Shown here piece after piece: positions 1 to 4,910 of a stretch of DNA of 14,135 nt. The stretch comes from JBFLVQ01 sp040758525 (GTDB lineage: Bacteria > Acidobacteriota > Blastocatellia > Chloracidobacteriales > JADJPF01). The notes beneath the pieces are model-generated. The model saw only the letters and a program-made list of their open reading frames with translations, did no database searches and was not told the origin of the DNA. The translations under genes were made by a program, and so were the position numbers. Location: contig JBFLVQ010000182.1 of assembly GCA_040758525.1 (NCBI GenBank), forward strand, positions 1 to 14,135, read 5' to 3'. The number at the start of each line of letters is the position of its first letter. Position 1 is the first letter of the stretch.

Positions 1-8
1 CAATCCTA

Positions 9-38
9 CCCTGCTTCTTTAAGGTAGAAAAAGCAGGG
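9..38. terminator. Weak hairpin downstream of the ankyrin gene
   Basis: An 8-bp perfect inverted repeat (CCCTGCTT at 9-16, AAGCAGGG at 31-38) with a 14-base loop lies 28 bases past the stop codon of the leftward ankyrin gene. It is placed where a terminator would be, but neither strand has a clear T-run after the stem, so it could instead end a gene entering from the left, or be a Rho-assisted or RNA-stabilising hairpin. The rest of 1-65 shows nothing else. Confidence 0.3.
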
Positions 39-65
39 CAGGGATATTAATAAGGATAATGGCTG

Positions 66-938
66 TTAATTTTTCGCGCCTGCCTTTTTAAGCAGTTGCA
101 CCATTTCTGTCTCTTCGTCGTCGCCGTAATTTGAAGCGACTGTCAAGGCGCTTTCACCACTGTTGTTTTTGATATTGACATTGGCGCCCCGAGCCAGCAA
201 TGTCTCAACAAGCGCAGTGTTGCTATTCATAGCTGCGATAATAAGCGCAGTATTACCCTCATTGTCACGGGCATTAATATCCGCAGCATGTGCCAGTAAT
301 ACTTCTGCAATACCAATAAAGTCATTGGATGCAGCTAGTAACAGTGGGGTTTGACCACTGTTGTTCTTGATGTTGAGATTGCTACGTTTATTCAAGAGCG
401 TCTCTACAATGGCAAGATTACCGCTAGAGACAGCCGTGAGTAGGGCAGTATCACCATTATTGTTCTTGGTGTTAACATTCGATTCTTGGGATAGCAGCAT
501 CTCCACAATGGCAGCATTATCATTAGCGGCCGCGATAATAAGAGCTGTGTCGCCCTCATTGTCACGTGCCTTAACATCAGCATCATGTACTAGCAGAATT
601 TCAGTAATGGCTAAATTTCCATTTGCTACGGCAAGCATCAATGCTGTCTGACCGTCATTACTACGGGTATTAACGTCTGCGCCACTTTTGAGCAAGTTAT
701 CAACTGTAGCAAGTTGGCCAGTCATCACTGCTCCAATCAAAGGAGGCTCACTCTCAGTCTCAGTTTCAGTCTCAGTCTCATTAGCCGCTACCATGTCCGG
801 CTGTTCCATTTCTAAGAGTTGGTTGGAAGGGGGATTTACTGGCTCATCAGACTTGTCAACGGGGCGGTTTTTTATAAATCCTGCCATTAGCGCGATCGTT
901 ATCGCCAGCAGGCCGGCAACCAGGTGTAGACGTCTCAT
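66..938 (-). CDS. Ankyrin-repeat protein with N-terminal membrane anchor/signal
   Basis: The product is 290 residues. Residues about 5-22 are hydrophobic after MRR, which indicates a signal anchor or an atypical signal peptide (no clear AxA site), so the repeats probably face the periplasm. Residues 27-64 are a low-complexity linker ending in an ET dipeptide run (54-62). Seven ankyrin repeats of 33 residues follow: about 65-93, 94-126, 127-159, 160-192, 193-225, 226-258 and 259-290. They show the usual G-x-TALxxA...LL...ADVN pattern, with the first and last imperfect. Repeats 2-4 and 5-7 resemble each other in order, pointing to duplication of a three-repeat block. Ankyrin arrays bind other proteins; the partner is unknown and no enzymatic domain is present. 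The start is supported by AAGGAG about 8 bases upstream of ATG. The gene is divergent from the pilin unit and no partner gene is adjacent. Confidence 0.9.
   Translation of the reverse strand: MRRLHLVAGLLAITIALMAGFIKNRPVDKSDEPVNPPSNQLLEMEQPDMVAANETETETETESEPPLIGAVMTGQLATVDNLLKSGADVNTRSNDGQTALMLAVANGNLAITEILLVHDADVKARDNEGDTALIIAAANDNAAIVEMLLSQESNVNTKNNNGDTALLTAVSSGNLAIVETLLNKRSNLNIKNNSGQTPLLLAASNDFIGIAEVLLAHAADINARDNEGNTALIIAAMNSNTALVETLLARGANVNIKNNSGESALTVASNYGDDEETEMVQLLKKAGAKN
94..655 (-). repeat. Ankyrin repeat array with 297-base super-period
   Basis: The ankyrin coding region repeats every 99 bases at the protein level, and a 297-base (three-repeat) period is visible in the DNA. The stretch beginning GCGATAATAAG on the plus strand at 235 recurs at 532 exactly 297 bases later, and both are followed by a near-identical CCCTCATTGTCACG segment. 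This indicates internal duplication of a three-repeat unit that has since diverged. Array ends are approximate. Confidence 0.75.
752..780. repeat. Hexanucleotide tandem repeat (TCTCAG)n
   Basis: There are nearly five copies of TCTCAG (one copy reads TTTCAG) on the plus strand. They encode the Glu-Thr run in the linker between the membrane segment and the ankyrin repeats of the leftward gene. The unit is six bases, so copy-number change would alter linker length without shifting the frame. Confidence 0.8.
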
Positions 939-1316
939 AACTATTTCTCCTTAATCTATCCGGTATTATCAAGTTTTAGGCCATTAAAATAATGATACGT
1001 TAAGAAAGCCATTTCTACTCATAAATTTTTGCGGAAAATTGGTTTCTGCAAAAATATCTTTTTTTATAAAATAGATATAAACTAGTAGGACAAGATCACC
1101 GATAACAAGATTGAGTAAAAAAATAAGTGGTCAGCTCATATTAGTTACTAGCCCCAAAAATAGTTATATAAATGGAAAAACGCTTTTCTCTAGATATTCG
1201 GAGCAAAGGTATTGAAAGATCGTCCTCACAAACCTGGCCGGCGAGGTCAGCCCGTTTCCATTTCGCGAAATTGAGGTACATTAATAATTAATAGTTACTT
1301 AACATAGGAGCGGGTA
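939..1316. other. Divergent intergenic region, AT-rich
   Basis: These 378 bases separate the leftward ankyrin gene from the rightward pilin unit and must hold promoters for both. The part from about 960 to 1180 is AT-rich with several TATA-like stretches (around 1064-1080 and 1164-1172), but I found no -35/-10 pair convincing enough to assign. The part near the pilin unit (1232-1303) holds several dyads, listed separately. A 39-codon open frame without a ribosome binding site (1172-1291) is discussed in the findings. No tRNA or recognised riboswitch is visible. Confidence 0.6.
1232..1303. promoter_or_regulatory. Cluster of palindromes upstream of the pilin unit
   Basis: Four dyads lie within 72 bases: ACCTGGCCGGCGAGGT at 1232-1247 (palindromic except one G/G pair), ATTTCGCGAAAT at 1260-1271 (perfect 12 bp), ATTAATAATTAAT at 1280-1292 (symmetric about one A), and GTTA-CT-TAAC at 1294-1303. 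They end just before the ribosome binding site of the first gene in the unit. Such sites could be operators for dimeric regulators or fold in the leader RNA; the regulator is not known. The symmetry is seen in the sequence, while a regulatory role is inferred. Confidence 0.35.
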
Positions 1317-2285
1317 ATGCCAACCAATGATAGTCAAGATAGTGGCGAGTTTACCAGATCTTGGGGAGCAGGAAATAATGACGCAAAACCTACTATCTCG
1401 AGACCGACGGCTGGATTAACTATGCCCCGTTCTTTGCTAGATGAGGATATTGCCGAAGTCAAGGAGATGCTAGAAGATCAGCCGTCTAAAGGGCGATCTA
1501 CTACACGCTTATCTGCCTCATCTATATCAGAAGATCCAGAAGTCAGAAAAATATTAGAAGAATTACATGCCTATGAAATGGAAGAGACACGGCGAACTAC
1601 AGCGCCTTTAGTACCTCCGCCTTCTCTCCATAATGAATTAGATAGTAAAGATATATTAGATGATATTGCCTCTTATGAAGCTGAATCGGCTCGTCGTGCT
1701 ACCGCGCCGCTAGTATGGCCAGCGACAGGTGCCACCCAACCATTAAATCCGGAAGCTATTCAAGCTCCCCCGCCCAGCAAAGTTAAACCATTGGTGAATG
1801 TCTATTTGGGTTCGTCATCAGAGGTAGAAACACCACGTCGCAGTATGGCCACAGTAGTGTTAATTGGTAGTTTTTCTCTCTTGCTGGCAATAGCTGGTTT
1901 GATTTATCGTGAGTTTGTAGCAAGTAGAACAGATCTTGCCAATTCAGCTCCTGATGCTACTCAAGTGGCAACTGGTCAATCAATACGGACCGATCAGGCT
2001 GGAGAAGCGGCAATAGAGCTAGTACGCCAAAATCGTGCTACTAAAATACCTGGTTCTACCATTTCTCAAGCCCTTACTGACTATTTAAATGATAAGAACC
2101 AGAAGGGTTTTAATTGCCAATTGATCGGTTGGCAGGCACAACGGGCAGATGATACTAATGGTCTCTATCAGGTGAAATTTCTTTGGAAGGAGCATGATAT
2201 TAACAAAGAAGCTAGTTGGCAGGTTGATATTAACACCCAGGCTATCAAAGCGCTTAACGATGAAGCAGCACGTATAAGGCCCTAA
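1317..2285 (+). CDS. Unrecognised single-pass membrane protein, first gene of the pilin unit
   Basis: This 322-residue protein belongs to no family I recognise. Residues 1-175 are polar, acidic and partly low-complexity, predicted cytoplasmic. One strong membrane segment spans about 177-197. Residues 198-322 would lie outside the inner membrane and include a small, possibly beta-rich region (about 262-318) with aromatic residues. The cytoplasmic part repeats a module: an acidic helix followed by R-R-x-T-A-P-L-V, at about 72-99 and 108-133, with a weaker relative near 41-65. RR-x-T resembles substrate sites of basophilic Ser/Thr kinases, but that is speculation. The start is supported by AGGAG at 1306-1310, six bases before ATG. 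The stop is 29 bases before the first prepilin gene, so co-transcription is likely and a role in pilus assembly or its control is inferred from position only. Confidence 0.85.
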   Translation: MPTNDSQDSGEFTRSWGAGNNDAKPTISRPTAGLTMPRSLLDEDIAEVKEMLEDQPSKGRSTTRLSASSISEDPEVRKILEELHAYEMEETRRTTAPLVPPPSLHNELDSKDILDDIASYEAESARRATAPLVWPATGATQPLNPEAIQAPPPSKVKPLVNVYLGSSSEVETPRRSMATVVLIGSFSLLLAIAGLIYREFVASRTDLANSAPDATQVATGQSIRTDQAGEAAIELVRQNRATKIPGSTISQALTDYLNDKNQKGFNCQLIGWQAQRADDTNGLYQVKFLWKEHDINKEASWQVDINTQAIKALNDEAARIRP

Positions 2286-2314
2286 GGTAGTCTTTTTTTC
2301 AGGAGGTTTGCCCC

Positions 2315-2953
2315 ATGGATCAGAACCATTCTCAGCGGGGCTTTTCATTTTTGGAAATTCTCGTAGTTGTTATCGTCCTTTTTGTGCTGGTAGCAATTGC
2401 TGCTTTCAGCATAGGCGCCACACGGCGCAATGTTAAAACCAATGTCGCAGCCAATATGCTCTTCTCTCTATTACATCAGGCACATCAACGGGCAATTACT
2501 AATCGTCTCCCACATCTGGTTACGATACGACGCTCACCAGATACACAGGGAAAGATAAATCTGGTCACATTATCAGTAACCGATGATACTGGTGCTGCCC
2601 CGGTGGTTTTCCGACAAGAGTATTTGCCACAAGATATCATATTGACACGACCAACAAATGTTTCTACTAATGGGTTATTAAGGGATGGCAATACTAGACA
2701 ACTGCCTACCGAAGTAACATTTGACACTAATGGTGAAATAAATTTCTTTTTTAATCCGGATGGCTCTGCTACTACAGTTGCTCCTGGCGTGGTAGGGACA
2801 CCTTTTACTGGTTCAATATATGTTGCTGATAATCAGACCAACAGTAACAGTGATGGATTGACGCGCGCACTGAGTATCTATAATTCAACTGGTGAAGTCA
2901 GATACTGGTTCTATAATGGTTCACGATTTGTATATGGCAGCGTCGATTATTAG
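2315..2953 (+). CDS. FimT/GspH-like minor prepilin
   Basis: This 212-residue protein carries a type III prepilin signal. A short charged leader ends in Gly9, and cleavage before Phe10 gives mature FSFLE with the conserved Glu at +5, followed by a hydrophobic helix to about residue 34. Residues about 45-70 (AANMLFSLLHQAHQRAI and on) match the helix-to-sheet transition seen in GspH/FimT pseudopilins. The prepilin peptidase PilD should cleave it at the inner membrane, and it should join the minor-pilin complex that primes or caps a type IV pilus. In FimT/ComP-type proteins a DNA-binding role is known, but no such feature can be claimed here. AGGAGG at 2301-2306 supports the start. It is the first of four prepilin-like genes in a row. 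Confidence 0.88.
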   Translation: MDQNHSQRGFSFLEILVVVIVLFVLVAIAAFSIGATRRNVKTNVAANMLFSLLHQAHQRAITNRLPHLVTIRRSPDTQGKINLVTLSVTDDTGAAPVVFRQEYLPQDIILTRPTNVSTNGLLRDGNTRQLPTEVTFDTNGEINFFFNPDGSATTVAPGVVGTPFTGSIYVADNQTNSNSDGLTRALSIYNSTGEVRYWFYNGSRFVYGSVDY

Positions 2954-2976
2954 TTTGTCTATTCAAGGAGATTATT

Positions 2977-3618
2977 ATGGAAAGACTATTCAGGCAGGCC
3001 CACCTGCGCGGGGAGGGATTTTCCTTAATTGAAGTGATAATTTCACTTGCCATTATCACAATTGGCGTACTCTCGCTCGCTGGTACGCTCGCGCTAAGCG
3101 TTATCAATAGTGATCGCAGCCGGCAAGTAACTTTAGCCAAATATATTGCTACTAGCACCGTAGAAACAATTATTGCTGCACGCGAGACAGGTGTTATCAC
3201 TTTCAACCAGATCGCGATAAGAGGCAGTAATCCAGCAGGAGTCTTTCTTGCTACGCCTACCGGACTGCAAGGATTCCCAGTGCGTGATGCTGGACCAGAT
3301 CGCATCTATGGTACAGCCGACGACGCTGGCCCAGATAATGTACCAAATACTAGCGATGATCCACCAGATCTTATCTATACTCTTGGCCCCGAAATTGGCC
3401 CTGGTAATAGTCGCACTACCTTTGGTACCAATAATGAGACTGTTAATCTTACTCAACTCGGTTATCGTCGCCAAATAAGTATAACTGATCTAGAGGTTGG
3501 GCCTACCGGACCACGCCTCAAGCGAATTGATGTAGAAGTTTTCTATCCATTGCCAATTGGCAATCAGCGCAGTTTCCGACTTACCACAATATTGGGTAAT
3601 TACCGTCTCACGCCATAA
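2977..3618 (+). CDS. pilV: PilV-like minor prepilin with an Asp-rich insert
   Basis: The product is 213 residues. The prepilin signal RGEG(14)|FSLIEV has Glu at +5 of the mature protein and is followed by a hydrophobic helix (about 15-43). Family assignment to PilV rests on its place between FimT-like and PilW-like genes and on the N-terminal pattern (FSLIEVIISLAI, then a Leu/Ala-rich helix). Residues 104-131 are rich in Asp, Gly and Asn (DAGPD, GTADDAGPD and NTSDD segments), resembling short calcium-binding loop repeats and not typical of small PilV proteins. It is expected to be an inner-membrane minor pilin processed by PilD. AAGGAG at 2965-2970 sits six bases before ATG. The gap to the preceding gene is 23 bases and to the next 28 bases. 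Confidence 0.82.
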   Translation: MERLFRQAHLRGEGFSLIEVIISLAIITIGVLSLAGTLALSVINSDRSRQVTLAKYIATSTVETIIAARETGVITFNQIAIRGSNPAGVFLATPTGLQGFPVRDAGPDRIYGTADDAGPDNVPNTSDDPPDLIYTLGPEIGPGNSRTTFGTNNETVNLTQLGYRRQISITDLEVGPTGPRLKRIDVEVFYPLPIGNQRSFRLTTILGNYRLTP

Positions 3619-3646
3619 CTGGTCGATGTTTGGTAGGAGTATATAT

Positions 3647-4876
3647 ATGATTCGAAATCGTTTTAAAGAAGATGGATTTACGCTTGTAGAAGTATTAGTC
3701 TCCACACTGGTCTTTCTTATTGCTGTGGCCATTGCTGCCAGCCTTGTGCAATTAGGCAGTTTTGATTTACGCACAAATCGTAGTCTCACTGAAGTGCAAC
3801 AACATGCACGCACAGCCCTAAAGTTTATTGAGCGTGATGTTACTAACAGTGGACATCAATATCTGCAGGGTGATGCTGCAGGAGGAGTCAATGGAGCGCG
3901 GATTTCGCGTACAGCTTTTCTCAACGTAACAGGCCTTACAAACCTACCTGCAAACCCGAATATTACGACACCAAATACTCCTGCCAATACCCAGGAGCTT
4001 TTCTGTCTTGTGCCAGTTCGTCGCCGTGACAATTTAGGCAATGGAGATACAGTAGATAATGGCAGCGCAGATCGACTCACTATTGCATATGTGGATGAAT
4101 TCTTTAGTGCTGGTACTACAACTACTGCTCCCGATCCGCCCCGCAACCTCACACAGTTTCGTGGCACCTGGAATTCGGGATCGCAATTTTATACTTTGCT
4201 GCCAGATTCAAGTGGTGCGACCACTATTGTTTATAGTTTGGCAAGAGTGCGGCCAGGCGATATTATGATGCTCTCTTTTGTTGGTGAAAATCCGGTACTT
4301 GTAATGGTGACTCAAGTTGATGCTGCAAATCGCAGAATACAATTTCAAAGCAATGATCCGCTTGGATTCAATCAGATAAATTCTCCCATGCGCAATCGTA
4401 ACGACCTCAACGCGGAAAATCAGGCGCTTCTATACCCATTAGAGAGGATACCAGTACCAACACCAACCGAGCCCAATATTATTACTGCAACACGAGTAAA
4501 TGTCTTCACCTATCTAGTTGATAATACTTCGCGAGAGCTATTACGGCGTACTTACACTACTACTACGCCTTCAGGATTTGTTAATGATCCTGTCTGCCAG
4601 AATGTTGAGCGACTCTGGTTTTCTTATAACCGAGTCGTCCCTAGTGCAGGAGGTACTCCACCGCCGCCGCCTACCTTCAGCGGTGAGATTGAGATTGATA
4701 TCAATAACAATACTGCAGAACTGCTCACGCTGCAGCGTATAAGGCGAGTAAATGTGAATTTGATCGTACGCTCTACCGAGATCGATCGTCGTAGTAAGCT
4801 GCCAGCACGTTACAATCTGCAAGGCTCTTTTATGCCCAGAAATGTGGCTTACTCGGCAAATCAAAATATCAGATAA
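3647..4876 (+). CDS. pilW: PilW-like minor prepilin
   Basis: The product is 409 residues from the preferred start. An in-frame ATG exists 90 bases upstream, inside the previous gene, but the ATG at 3647 has AGGAG at 3635-3639 and puts a short leader (MIRNRFKEDG) directly before the cleavage site Gly10|Phe11-TLVE, as prepilins require. A hydrophobic helix spans about 11-36. Residues 50-72 (ARTALKFIERDVTNSGHQY) match the alpha-helix stretch typical of PilW proteins, where an Ala-Arg-x-Ala-Leu pattern and Arg-Asp recur. The remainder is a large, low-cysteine beta-rich region with a Pro run (around 344). It likely acts with the neighbouring FimT-, PilV- and PilX-like proteins in the pilus-initiating minor-pilin complex in the inner membrane. 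Confidence 0.88.
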   Translation: MIRNRFKEDGFTLVEVLVSTLVFLIAVAIAASLVQLGSFDLRTNRSLTEVQQHARTALKFIERDVTNSGHQYLQGDAAGGVNGARISRTAFLNVTGLTNLPANPNITTPNTPANTQELFCLVPVRRRDNLGNGDTVDNGSADRLTIAYVDEFFSAGTTTTAPDPPRNLTQFRGTWNSGSQFYTLLPDSSGATTIVYSLARVRPGDIMMLSFVGENPVLVMVTQVDAANRRIQFQSNDPLGFNQINSPMRNRNDLNAENQALLYPLERIPVPTPTEPNIITATRVNVFTYLVDNTSRELLRRTYTTTTPSGFVNDPVCQNVERLWFSYNRVVPSAGGTPPPPPTFSGEIEIDINNNTAELLTLQRIRRVNVNLIVRSTEIDRRSKLPARYNLQGSFMPRNVAYSANQNIR

Positions 4877-4910
4877 CCTTCTTTATGGGTTTTTGCACTG
4901 GAGTGAAGTT

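Noticed and set aside
163..651. Plus-strand open frames of 63 and 96 codons across the ankyrin gene.
   Set aside because: They are antisense shadows of the ankyrin repeats, with no ribosome binding sites, and their repetitive sequence simply mirrors the array.
1233..1250. Possible sigma-54 promoter (TGG...GC).
   Set aside because: The GG and GC are two bases too far apart for the required -24/-12 spacing.
1198..1258. Possible cyclic-di-GMP-I (GEMM) riboswitch: GCAAAG, a GAAA loop, CACAAACC and CAGCCCG occur in a GEMM-like order.
   Set aside because: The closing stem does not pair, the core lacks the expected GGACGCAAAGCC and AGCCGGG strings, and the first hairpin pairs poorly. A covariance-model search (Rfam RF01051) would decide; I do not claim it.
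3557..3646. Upstream in-frame ATG for the PilW-like gene.
   Set aside because: It lies inside the preceding gene and would put 40 residues before the prepilin cleavage site, whereas the ATG at 3647 has a good AGGAG and a normal short leader.
4842..4910. Upstream in-frame ATG for the PilX-like gene.
   Set aside because: It lies inside pilW; the ATG at 4911 has GGAG seven bases upstream and a normal-length leader.
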